From assembly GCF_040436345.1 (NCBI RefSeq), contig NC_133232.1, forward strand, positions 30,517,315 through 30,581,314: a stretch of 64,000 nt of DNA, written 5' to 3'. A program made the translations under genes and the position numbers. Position 1 is the stretch's first letter; each line of letters starts with the position of its first letter. Positions 46,151-58,399 of the stretch are shown here, piece after piece. Below the pieces are notes generated by a model that searched no databases, was not told the DNA's origin, and saw only the letters and a list, made by a program, of their open reading frames with translations. The stretch is from Pagrus major (lineage: Eukaryota > Chordata > Actinopteri > Spariformes > Sparidae).

Positions 46151-49100
46151 TTTCTGTCGCAGCACTTTGCACTGCAGCTCACATCTGTTATCGCACTGAG
46201 CAGCAGGCCGTTTTGGTGGAGGAGCTCCTCTGAATCTAATCTCAATGTCTTGGCAACAAGGAGTTATGCTAATGTATCTCTCCACTCCTCCAGAAGGTGA
46301 GGGGAGTGTGGCAAGGTGTTTTTTATTCACGGCCATGACTTCGGCACGGTCCAGAGAAAGGGCAGCTCTCACGGTTCACGACCTAATGCTCAGAACACAA
46401 GTTCAGAATATGTATGGTGTCATGTCATGCCCTCTTTGCACTGCTTTTTTTTGGAGAAGGCTCTCTCCTGTGTCCGTTCAGGTTGTTGTCTGCGGTTGTC
46501 ATGTGCAGCTGTGATGCAAAATATAAAATATTTTCATTCAAATCATTTCTTTCAGTGTGAGATCTAGGACTGCAGCACTCACACTGGAGAAACTGGAACA
46601 AGAAAATGTTATCAGAATAAGTTCAGATTCATTTTCTGGTGGCCGCTTAATCAAATAATCGACCAACAAAAGCCGTGACTTGACAGCTTATCAATAAATG
46701 GATAAAAAAATGGCTTTCCCTTTTTGCCTTTCTGAGAAGCTGTACCTGATTTTAGATTCAATCTTTAATCTTCTTTTTTTAATGTGTTTATTTTATTACA
46801 GATGTCCGTACCTGGCTCTCCATCTGTCTCCTGCCATCCCAGTTTTCGCTGTCCTGCTCTTCCTCTTTGTCATGGCCATGTTACTGAGGACCAGCTTCAG
46901 TGACCCCGGGGTGCTGCCGCGCGCCCTCCCAGAGGAGGCCACGTTCATCGAGATGGAAATTGGTGAGTGACAGGATTGATTTACAGACACTGTTAAGATT
47001 CTCTTCCTTTTATTTTTAGACCATTCACCCTGTTACGAGATACTGTAACATCAAAATGATTTTAAAGCTATTTGAAGCTTATTTCAAGGTAAAAAGTGAC
47101 ATAATCTTGCTTTAAAACTGCGTACTTTCTGTACAAACGAAGCTCTATACTCCCCATAAAACTTCATATCCGTCTCTATTTTATTAAGTATTCATGACTG
47201 AATAGGCATATTCAAAATGAGAAAACCAAAGATGGTTTTCTCATTTTGAATATGCCTATTCAGTATTGTCTGTTTGAAAATTCAAAAAAAAGCTTCATCA
47301 GGACTGTGTGGATAGGATTTGATCAAATTTGATTGACGTTGGCCAGGAAACCCACCACCTGTCATCTGATTCAAACTCTTTCTAAATCCTGATTGGCGTA
47401 CAAATGTATGTGACATCATCTTTTACTTACTGAGCTCGTACACAAACCAGTCAGAAGAACACAGAGGAAAACACAGATACAGAAATATCTTATTTCAAAT
47501 AAGAAAACAAGTTTAAAAAATTTGGCAGAAAATAATGTGAACATATCGAATCTCCTCACACATAGTGAGACGACTGAGAAAATAAGTGTTTCCCCTTAAG
47601 AAGTTCTTCACACATTTTTCCACACTGTATTCTGTTTTGTGATAGTGTCAGTGCTTTGCTGAAGACGTATCTCTAAGCTGTTATAATCAATGTTTTTATT
47701 ATCACGATGTACCAAATGACAATGTGAAGACGGTATGGAAGAGATTTGTGAGTTTCAGCTCATTGTTTTGCTGTCTGACGTGCAACAGAGCTGTTTTAGT
47801 TTACTCTTACCGGACTCATAGTGCAGTTTATGGCCACAGCAGGCAGCTTTTTTCAGAGAAAAAGCTCTAAAAACCCTCTGTACACTATCTGCATCAACAC
47901 TAAACAGCAGACAGATGATGTTAGCTAGTAGCTGGTGAACATTATTTCCCTAGGGAGTTGGTGGCGACAAAAAAAACCTGAATCTGAAGAATGCTTGTTG
48001 AGGTTTGTGAAGATAAATCAGCCAAAATGTCAGTTTATTGCTGATAAAGTAAAGACGGTGCAGTAGCACCGTCAGTATTAATCCTCAAATCCACTGCAGA
48101 GGTTTGAAGTTTGAGGTAATCTCACCTCTTCTGGTGTGATTGCTGTCCAGCTCTTCACCTTGAAGTGTGCAGAGCTATTATGCACAATCAGCGCTGATAA
48201 GGCCACCAGGCTCAAATCCCTCATCTACATTCAGATGTTAAGTCAACAAGAGGACAAATGTTATTACAGTTCATGTGCTGTTACATCATCATCGTCTAGG
48301 TTGTTTTTAATATAAATGATGTCCAGATGTGGAGTTTTTAGTATTTTGGATGCATAAATACTTTGACGTGCTGGTTAAGCAGTGAGCAAACAGCCTTGGT
48401 TCTGTTGGTTTATTCATGTTTGTTGGGCTTTATGTTAATAAAGGTTGAGTGTGCTCGTCGGTGGATGTAGAGCTCAGTCTAACACACATTCATTACAAGG
48501 GATCCTGTTGTCTCATTACACAGAACAAACTATTCGCTGTATAATGATGATGGCAACAAAGAGTTTGCCACCAAAAACAAACAAGCACGGAGCAATGCAT
48601 TTTTGTATTTTTATGTCCTCTCCCCGGGCTGTCCAGACTCTCTTGGAATAATCTTTTGCAATAATTCTGCACCAGCCCTCCCTGCATCCTTTACCCCGTC
48701 ATCCCCTCCCTGTCTGGCTGTGTGGCTGCTCGATGCTCACTCTTTGTCTCTCCAAAAGATTCACGGTGTCCTTCAGCCATCACTCGTACTCTCTCTCACT
48801 CCAGTCAAGAGACCTGGGTGAAAACTGGTCTCAGCTCATGACAGAGGAGGGCTGTGATAGTAAAGCTGAGGCACTCGATCCTCCGAGAACGGGTTAGCTG
48901 GCAGCCACTCCTTCTCTCATCATGACTGTGACTCATACGGCTCATTGGATGACAATGGTTTGGTGTTCTGACTTGCTCCAGTCGTGATGACCCAGACGGA
49001 CAATGGAAAGATCCTGCATGTTTGTATATGAGGAAATCTCACTGGACATTATTTAGGAGAAAAGAGTTGCAAAAAATGATGAAAAGTGTCCGTAACATGT

Positions 49101-52100
49101 TCCCAGAACCCATGGTGATGTCTTACCAGTGGTCTACAACCTATCAAACAAAGAAAATGGGAGCCATAAAATGCAGAAAAGTGAGACGATTTATTACGCT
49201 AAATATTTTGCAAACCTTATAGTATGTAAGGTTCTAGATACTCATACAATCTGTGATGAAGATCCCTCACCAAGAACATTTAAAATGCAGAATTTAAGAT
49301 CATTATCACTCCCAGATTGATTTACAGGGTGCTGAAAACACAGACTAACACTAAACAACTGGTAAATCTCACTTGGGATTGTTGGTTGTTTAGTTTTGTT
49401 GTATCATGTATGGAAGCATAACAGGCCTGTTTGTAGATACCATCATCTCAAAGACATCATAATTCGTTTTTAGTCCATGACAGTCTCAATTTCTAAATAA
49501 AATAAATATGGGGTAGTAAATAAATAATTCATATGGGGAAAGAGCATTGGCACATTTCTCCTTTTAGACAGAGCCAGGCTAGCTGTTTCTCCTTGTTTCC
49601 AGTCTTGATGTTAAGCTAAGCTAACTGGCTGCTAGTGGTAGGTTCATATGAGGGCTTATTTTCATGATAAATTGATTAATTGTATAGATTATAACATTAT
49701 AACATAGATGCATAAAATTGTGAAAAATGCTCATCACAGTTTCCCAGAGCCCGAAGTGACGTCTTCAAATAGCTTCTTTTGTCCAGCCAACAGTCCAAAA
49801 TCCAAAGATTCTTCATTTACTTTCATAAATGAGACATTTAAGAAGCTGGAACCAAAATGTTGCTGGAAACCAAATGTTTGAGGATTTTGCTTGAAAAATG
49901 ACTGAAACGATTAATCAATTATAAAAATAGCTGGCAACTATTTTCCTCTAATCAACTGATCGTTGCAGCTCTATTTTATATTTACAAACTATTAACCTTA
50001 ATTCCTTTCTTTGATGTTCTCCAAGTTTATCCTCAGGAGTTTGCAGGTTCTGGATCCACCCACAAACATAAAAAAACAAATCCAGAGTAGCACTTTGGTT
50101 TTTATGTTTTCCTTGACCTTGTTTGGCATGCAGCCTCCCAAACTCTTCACTGATAGATCGTCTATTTTCAGTCTTATACCTCCCTTTTCTCTTTAATGTT
50201 TTACATTCTACATTCCAGCAAATTTCTGAAAATAGTAAGACAGTCATCACTTAATGGCCACATGACCATGTGAAGAACATGCACTCAAAAAGCTTAAATA
50301 CAGCACTTAGCTCACATCCTCCGTCCAACACTTCTAGCTCTTATACAGTATGTTTTTTAATGTGTTAGAGTAGCTGTTTTCTGAGCGTGGGCGTTCTAAC
50401 CGATAACAGTCGGTGGAGGCGGCAGGTATGGATGCTTGATCTCATTCTGAGGCTGAGGCAGGCATGTTGATGAAGCCACCGCTGCCTCGATGCTCTGTCC
50501 CCTCAGCCTGTTAGCGAGTATTCCCGAGGGGGAATGCTAATACGAGGGGAGGCATCCTCTTGGAATATATAATGCTGCTGGCAGACAGAGTTTGCTGCCC
50601 GAGGGAGTGGCATCATTCCCCCTGAGTGATGATTCATTAATTTATTCTCCGCTGGTTTATCCTGAAAGCCACTAATCCTACATCCTGTAGATTCATAATG
50701 CAGAGCTGTTTGTGCTGCCAGATTAAATAAATCTCACAGTCCTCGTGTCTGTAGATGTATATTGGATGGCTTTGACACGAGCTTGTTAATGTGCTAGTTC
50801 CACTAATTTATTTATACAGGAACCGTTTGTTAAACATAACAAGAATGGCCATTGAGGACTATATACAAATGATAAGTATGCAGCTTAGTTTATGTAGAAT
50901 TTTTCCTGTTACTCATCTCTGAGCACTCTCTCCACAAGAGATAATTTAATTTCCAACAAATACCACCATTTTTTATCTTAATTTATCCCCAGGAAGTCAA
51001 ATGAGCATGCCCGCTTTTTTCCATTAACTCCACATTCACGTCTTCCCAGTGCAGCATGTTAATGGTAGATTTCTCCCTAACAGTTTCTCTCCTGAGACAT
51101 TCAAGCCAGCAGCTCTCTGGTCATTAGCAAGCGCCGAGTCAAACCTCTCTCCTCCTGCAGTGCAACATAATCAGAAAGATCTGGATTGCCAAGAAAGTAA
51201 ATGCATGAGAATTTCATTGGGTGTGCGACCGCAGAAACAAAAGATATGACTTTAAAATACAGCCTTTTCAGTGTGAGGAAGGTTAGTTGATGCCCCAGTA
51301 GAGCAGGACACTGCAGTTTAGGTTTGCTAATAAATAATATTAACAGCTCAACAGTGATTACACATAAATCCACCATCAATAATAAAATATCGAGCCAATG
51401 TCGTCATTCACTGACGTCCTCAAGGTTCAGCTGTTGAGATTTATGTCTTATTTCTTTCTTGTCCTTGTCACTGAATCTCCCATTTCTCAATGCCTGGTTA
51501 AGAAATATACAGCAGGTGAACACAATATTGTGAGCACCTCTACAGTTGAAGGAAACCTATTATATTCATTTTCAAGTTCATATTTTTATTAAGTTAGGTT
51601 TTACATGCTTTAATTCACATTTGCTCATAAGGTCCCGTTCTGCTGCAACATATCCCCCCTCTCTCTGTGAGACGCTCTGTTTTAGCTTCTGACTGTTCAA
51701 ACTGCTCATCATCTCTCTGGTTGTCTGCATTTAACCCATCCCGGGGGAGCAGTGGCCAGCCAACGACAGCACCTGGGGACCAACTCCAGTTCTTAGCCAG
51801 TGCCTTGGTCAAGGGCACTGGCTGATTGGAAAATAAACCTAATGTACATGTTTTTGAGAAGGAATGTGATCCCTTATAGCCTCGGCCTTACTGCCCAACA
51901 GGCCACCAACGTCACATTAGAAATTTCCCAGTGGTTTAACGCGTACAAGTGGTGCAGTGTTAGGTAGTGATGTAGATAAATTATGAAGTAAAGGCTGGAC
52001 TACATATGAGGTGTTTCAGGCAGTTTAGTAGCTGTACCAGTTTTCTGTGGCCTGTATGAATGTTTAACATGCACATAAAAGCTATATAAAACACTTAAAG

Positions 52101-52844
52101 ATAGGAAAAAACAAAAAGCATAATATTTATGCAATCCAGAGATAGGGGCTGCAAGACATTGTACCTTTTGTTGAAACACTGTCAGAGGTGTTAATTTGTG
52201 ATTTTTATGGACATGCTTTGTGGTGTTAGATTACACCTTTTAGAGTAATTTATTGTGTGACAAAGTTGTCAACACTTACTAATGACTGTGGTGTTTTTTG
52301 TCCCTACAGAGGCCGCCAATGGGAACGTCCCCGCAGGGCAGCGACCTCCACCTCGAATCCGCAACGTTCAGATCAACAACCAGATCGTGAAGCTCAAGTA
52401 CTGCTACACCTGCAAGATCTTCCGGCCACCTCGAGCATCTCACTGCAGCATCTGCGACAACTGCGTTGGTAAGAAATCTCTCCTGATGTGCCTTCAGTTC
52501 TCATAGTGTCCAAACAAAGGCTTTGTAATGAGAGACGGCAGCTCTTTGGAGTCGGTTTATTTCCGTTTTTCAGAAATAGAAAGGTGATCAATGTTTCGTG
52601 GGAAAAATAGCTTGCTGACATGATGATTGTTACTGAAGCCTCGATCTTAATTACCTCTCTGCATTCATTTGTCACAATGATTAAATAATTTAAAAGACAT
52701 AGCTTTATAAATAAATGTTGGGCTGAGAAGATAGGGGACGAAAGTTTTAGAAAACTGAAACAAATGGGCCAAAAACTTCACAGGCAGTGTTTTTTTAGGA
52801 ATGCGCTTTGAATTTTGAAGGCCGTTTGAACTGTGTGTGTTGTG

Positions 52845-52887
<43 letters not shown>

Positions 52888-55800
52888 TGTGTGTGTAGCT
52901 GTGTCATCTCTCAGCCCTGCAGAATAACAGTGATTTGGCTTCTGATGATTGAGGAATGCATCTGAGGGGAGCGCAGACTCATAGGCGATATGAGAGGAGA
53001 CAGTGGAGGCTCAGTGAGGGAATAAGTGCTCAGTCATTGTGAACACTGCTTCATCTGTGTCCACCTGCTGTAGAAACACACACACTGACACACACATAGT
53101 CCAAGCATGACACAGCAGCGTGCCTCAGTCCCTCTTTTACTGCAGTAATTTCTTTCCCTCCTCACGTTGGCGTTGTTTATAGCGGTTAAAGTCTCTCACA
53201 GAATGTGCAGCATAATAAAAACACAAAGAGCCAAACCATTTCACAAATTATGTTTGTTTATACCTGGAGCCTCTCTGGTTAATATACTATGAGACGTCTG
53301 ATGTACAATATAGTCTATGAGTATTTAGATAGTCGTTTTAGCTTTGTATGTGGCATATGGGAGTTGAAATAAAACAACATTTCTGCGTGCTATTCTGGTT
53401 CCAGACCTCTGAATAACTGCACACATCTTGTTTTTTAGTGAATTAAATGGGCAAAATGGGAATTTAGTTTGATTGTAGAGCTACTAGAGGTCCTTTGGCT
53501 TTAATTTGAGGATTTTGCCGTCCATATTAAGTGAACAGAGCAGAGGATTATTGTCCTGCGGCACTTTATGTGCAATGTAAGAACTGTGGAGAGTATGTAT
53601 AAGAAGACAAAGAGTCTACCGCCATGCTAGCAGCTCTGTCAGGGTGTATTTGTGGTGCTTTGAGCTAATGGCTAAATTCATCATGCGCTCACAACAACAA
53701 TGCTGACGTTTAGCATGGATCATATTTACCATGTTCAACATCTTAGTTAGCGTGTTAGCATGTTAACTAGGCTTGTCATGATAACTGCTGTTTGTTATCT
53801 ATTTATCGTACATGTCTTATCGGTGTCGTGATATCAGATAAACTTTAAGACTTTTACTCCTGTACTTTTTTGCATGTAAGACTTTCACATTTAAGCAAAA
53901 TAATACTTTAACATGATATCTTTACTTCTACTCAAGTATGATCTTTGGGTACTTTTTACAGCACTGTCCGCTTCACATCTTGCATTTCTGCTTCAATGTT
54001 TACTGTATATTGTTGTGACAAACGCGGTTTGTCTGCTGCAGAGATAAGTGTAAAGTGAGATGTTTACCTCTGCTGTCAGTTTGACCCTGCCCTGTTTTTT
54101 ATCTGGCTCTCCTCCAAATTATAGAAGAGCTGAAGCAAAGAGGAAGTGATCACTATATTTAGACTGCAGGTTTACAGCAGCTGATGCACAAAGCTGTCTT
54201 TGACCAAAAGACTGCAGATGATACTGGTGTTTTTTTAGTATGATTCCCAGGTATTTCTTATCTAATAAATGTGGTTCAATTTACATATTTATACGTCGAC
54301 CTTTTTCTCTTTTTCACAGACCGTTTCGATCACCACTGTCCATGGGTCGGAAACTGTGTGGGCAAGAGGAACTACAGATACTTCTACCTGTTCACCATGT
54401 CCCTCTCCCTGCTCACCATCTACATCTTCACCTTCGACATCGTACACGTGGTGATGCGTGAGTATCCTGTCAGTCATTTGTCCAATCAGAAGGGGCAGAC
54501 GGGACACATGGACAGCTAAAAGAATGTTGCAACACAGGAAGGACGACCTGTCACACAAGCTCACTTCCAGCTTCTACTGTAAACGCATGCTCATGTGTGA
54601 AAACTGCGACCCAATTGAGACCAGGCTTTTCCTGGAGCGTGACATGACATGCAACCGCAACTGACAGTTAAACATGATTCCTCTTTCATCCTCATCCTTC
54701 TGCTTCCTTGTTCTATCAAACAGAGTCAGCAAGACACTGGAAGCAGGAGTGTTTCTAGTCAGGATAATTAGCTCTGGGCTTGTTATCTTAGTGCTGGTGT
54801 ATAATGTAAGAATTGTGCCTTTTCAGTAGAGAGAAAATGAATAACTTGACTTCTCTCTGTGATGTTTTGTTCACAGGTTCAGTGGATAAAGGCTTTTTGA
54901 ACACTTTGAAGGAAACACCTGGAACATATCCTTTTAAGCTCGGACACAGTATATACACCACAGAAACTAGAATACGGAGTGAAAAACATCAAGATACTTT
55001 TCAAGTACAGCACCCCAACTATGACCGTTCATTCCCTAAACCAGTGATTTTCTAATTATAGCTTAGCATCCATAACTAGACAAGCTTTGAATTTCTTAAC
55101 ATGATGAGGTGGCATCCTTTTTTTAGCCTTTTTAAAAACCAAAAATACAAGAGCAAAAGGATAGTGTAAGGTATCGGCAACATGGCGGACTCCATGGAGG
55201 AAGACTTGCTCCCTCTGTAGACATAAAAGTCCCCTGGTTCAGGACCAGCACATAAATTTTGTAGCATGTCACCACTGTGTGGAAGCTGCTCCTGAATGCT
55301 ATTGGAGTTCACGTTAACATTAGCAACCCTGCCCTGCTCTTATTTCATATGGGGATCAGTTTAAACCCCAGCAATCATTACCCAAGATAGTATAATATAT
55401 ATAATGCTAGAACATAAATCAAAGTCCGCTCTTAAATATATTCCAATCATAGTAATAGTGTTCGACTAATTAGCTCCACACTGAGTGTGTCCTCAGTGTC
55501 TTACATTCAGATTATTAACCTGGTACATGTAGCATAGCTTTAGCATCAGTTGTTTGAACCATAACATGTATAAAACCATGAGGTGTATAATTAAGACCCC
55601 TTTTACAAGATTTTTGTTTTCCAACAAATCAGCTGGACACATTAAAAAGTCGATCGCTGACAGCTTTGTAGTTAATAGTTAGCTTAACTAGCTAACTATT
55701 AACAGCTGATAAAACATGCTTGGGACAGTCAGCAAGATCAACGGGTAGAAGTGCTTTTGTTTAAGAATCTCGATGGTACATTTTAAGACAATTTTTGTAA

Positions 55801-58367
55801 AAATATGTATGCAGTATACAGGGAAAGCATGACAGTCAAAGCAACAAACCACCTTCACTAAATCCAGCTGTTTATCTCTTGCGTTTTGCACAGTAAAAGG
55901 CTAAAATCCTCCTGCTTTTGACCCCACAATAATTTAAAGGTTCATTCTCTGACCGTCACTGGTTTTAATCATGTTGCATAATGGTCTGCCATTGTGCTGT
56001 CACCTGCTGTCCACTGTTTAATCAGTGACCATGTGTCAGGCAGAAAACATCTGTTGCTGTTTTCTTAACTCTTGATCACTGTGCTGGAGGTGCTGGTGTG
56101 CTTCTTCACCCTGTGGTCAGTGGTGGGACTGACTGGCTTCCACACCTACCTGATCTCTCTCAACCAGACCACCAATGAGGATGTAAGTGCATCTTACTGC
56201 ATGTTCACGTGCATTTGTCCATTCACAGTGCACACGCCTACAGACTGATGCTGCTTTCATGTCTACAGTTGGTTTTATGGGGTCTGAATCATGCTGTGAG
56301 GCACAGTGCTCTACTTTGCATCTACTTTGTCTAGGTTTCACACCATCTGTAAACAAATGAACCATGACTCATGAGCACACAGGTTTATAGGATTAACTCT
56401 TTCTTTGGTTCGTTTTCTGTGACATTAAGATTTAAAGTACTTCATTCAGTGGCTGAAATTCCAAAATAACGCTCTGTTGAACTCATATACACTATCTTGC
56501 TTCTTGGTGATAATACATTTGAAGCTGCCAAAAACACCAGAAGAAGAATGACTTGTACACTATTGCTTGGAGAGAGACACCTTTTCAACATCCGGCTCGA
56601 AGAAAGGTCATTCAATACCAAACCCACCTAGATCCAGTTCATGTCATGCATTTTCTTTAAAAAAAGGATCACGCAAAATCGTTATTAAATTCACAGGACC
56701 TTGTAAAATCCTACAGCTCTTCTCAAAATAATTTTGGCCCTTGCAGCTCAATTTCATCATTTTTCTCTTCTTTGTATGTCTTCTAAGCCTGACCCAACGC
56801 TTATTTTTCATTGGATTGGGTTGAAATTTGTACCGAGCATCCAAAAAACCCTAAGGATAATTTGCTGGAGTTTCTCGGATGCTCAGTACAAATTATAACC
56901 CAATCCAATGAAAAATAAACAAATGGTGAGGCCCAGAGTGCACACACAAAGAATTACAAACATTATTACAATTAGCTCAGTTAATCTTCCTTAACTGAAA
57001 GAGTATTTGAAATGTAGCTATAGGACTTTGCAAGGTCCCATGAATTTAATAGATGTATTCACATTATTTTTTCAAGAAAATCCATGGCGTAAAGTTAGGG
57101 TTGGTATGGGATGACCCAGCACCAAAGGGCGTCTTTGCTTTGTGATATCTGGTTGCTCTGTGATTTGCCCTGAGACACATGGAGTGGCTAAGTGTAATAA
57201 GGGAGAGATGTGACCCAAATAATCAGGCACTTCTGGCACTGCACAGCCTGAGTTTCTACCATTATTTTTACCCAAACAAACCAAACACAAGACCGAAAAT
57301 GCCTCAGCCTTAATGGAGCTTAGACATCTCGTAAATCTACCATGAACATCATATTAGAGCAGTCCCACCACCTGACTTGTAATTGAGATGAGGGCTGTCA
57401 CGATATCTGATTTGTATGGAGGTGGAGAGTCTGTAACCGTAACAAAAAGAACAATTACTAACAACTACTCACTAACTACTGAAAGGCAACCAGATGAACT
57501 CCTCCACAAAAGATGCAAAAGGCCAAACATCTTTGCTGGAGTATTCCCACAATCTTATCATATGTGTATTATTGACACAATATCAGTATTTCATCTTTTA
57601 GTATCACGATATTGCGACACCCCTTAATGAGGTCATAAGTAAGTTTCTTCAGCAGGATGAGAACCTGTGTCTGTGACACCCACATACCAACCATGGGAGT
57701 TTGCAGAGCAGACCACCGCAGCATGATACTTTGTTTTGTCAGAAGTAAAAAGATTGTCAACAGAGATTTGGTATCTGCATCAAAATGCTTGTCAGGAGTT
57801 TGGTTTGAAAGGTGAAACGAGGGAGACAATTCAAACTGTTCACTTCTTGGATCACAGAATGATCCAAGAGTTTAAATGAAGGGTTGGATCTGTTAAATGT
57901 AATTGTCGAGGTTAGGCGCATAATGTAGAAAAAGTATAGTTTGAAGAATATGTGTGTACATGTTGTGATCAGGCAGCCTGGCTTCACATGACTGAAAGAA
58001 AACATACATCAGAGGTGTAAACTACAGAGCAGTTTCCTCGACAATCGCACCGCTTCGTTCAGCGCTGAAGAACAGAGAGAGGCTGGAAAACTGCAGCTTG
58101 TTAAACAAGACCATTATATCGTAAAGTAAAGCAAAAAGAAAACAACCGAAATAAAAGAAAACAGAGAAAACAAGATCCTAACCGAAGCTACAAAGTCTGT
58201 TTATAACTGTAGCTAAAACATCCTGCATGTCAACATTCGTTTCTTTGACTTCACTCGAGACAGAAGAGAAATGACCGATCTTTCTGCCTGTATTTTAAAT
58301 TTTAATATGACCTCTTTTTAAATACAGCTCAGCCACACTGAGATCAAAAATCTGAAACGTGGCCGGT

Positions 58368-58399
<32 letters not shown>

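Larger units (their letters stand above)
35658..46801 (+). other. zdhhc9 intron 1 (11.1 kb)
   Basis: No coding exon or known RNA gene recognised. Identifiable contents: degenerate minisatellite (35780-36225), 'GGGCTGCAAC'-family relic (about 36840-37080), poly-T (about 37220-37238), TAGCAT-rich fish repeat (about 38650-38910), foldback repeat (about 43085-43590), and (GCT)9 at 46121-46148. The remainder is unremarkable AT-rich sequence. Confidence 0.65.
46963..52309 (+). other. zdhhc9 intron 2
   Basis: Contains a perfect palindrome (47197-47264), a near-complete 'GGGCTGCAAC'-family repeat (about 49650-49980) and a repeat-poor block (about 50510-50730). It also holds a fragment of a common fish repeat (about 51600-51830, CATTTAACCC..AGTGCCTTGGTCAAGGGCA). 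No extra exon recognised. Confidence 0.65.
52469..54319 (+). other. zdhhc9 intron 3
   Basis: Contains a (GT)n microsatellite (about 52846-52897) and a minus-oriented copy of the 'CTAATGTTAGCAT' repeat (about 53620-53775). Nothing else recognised. Confidence 0.7.

Noticed and set aside
46031..46372. Open frames across the (GCT)9 tract (poly-Ala, poly-Ser)
   Set aside because: Length comes from the trinucleotide repeat; no splice context or homology inside zdhhc9 intron 1.
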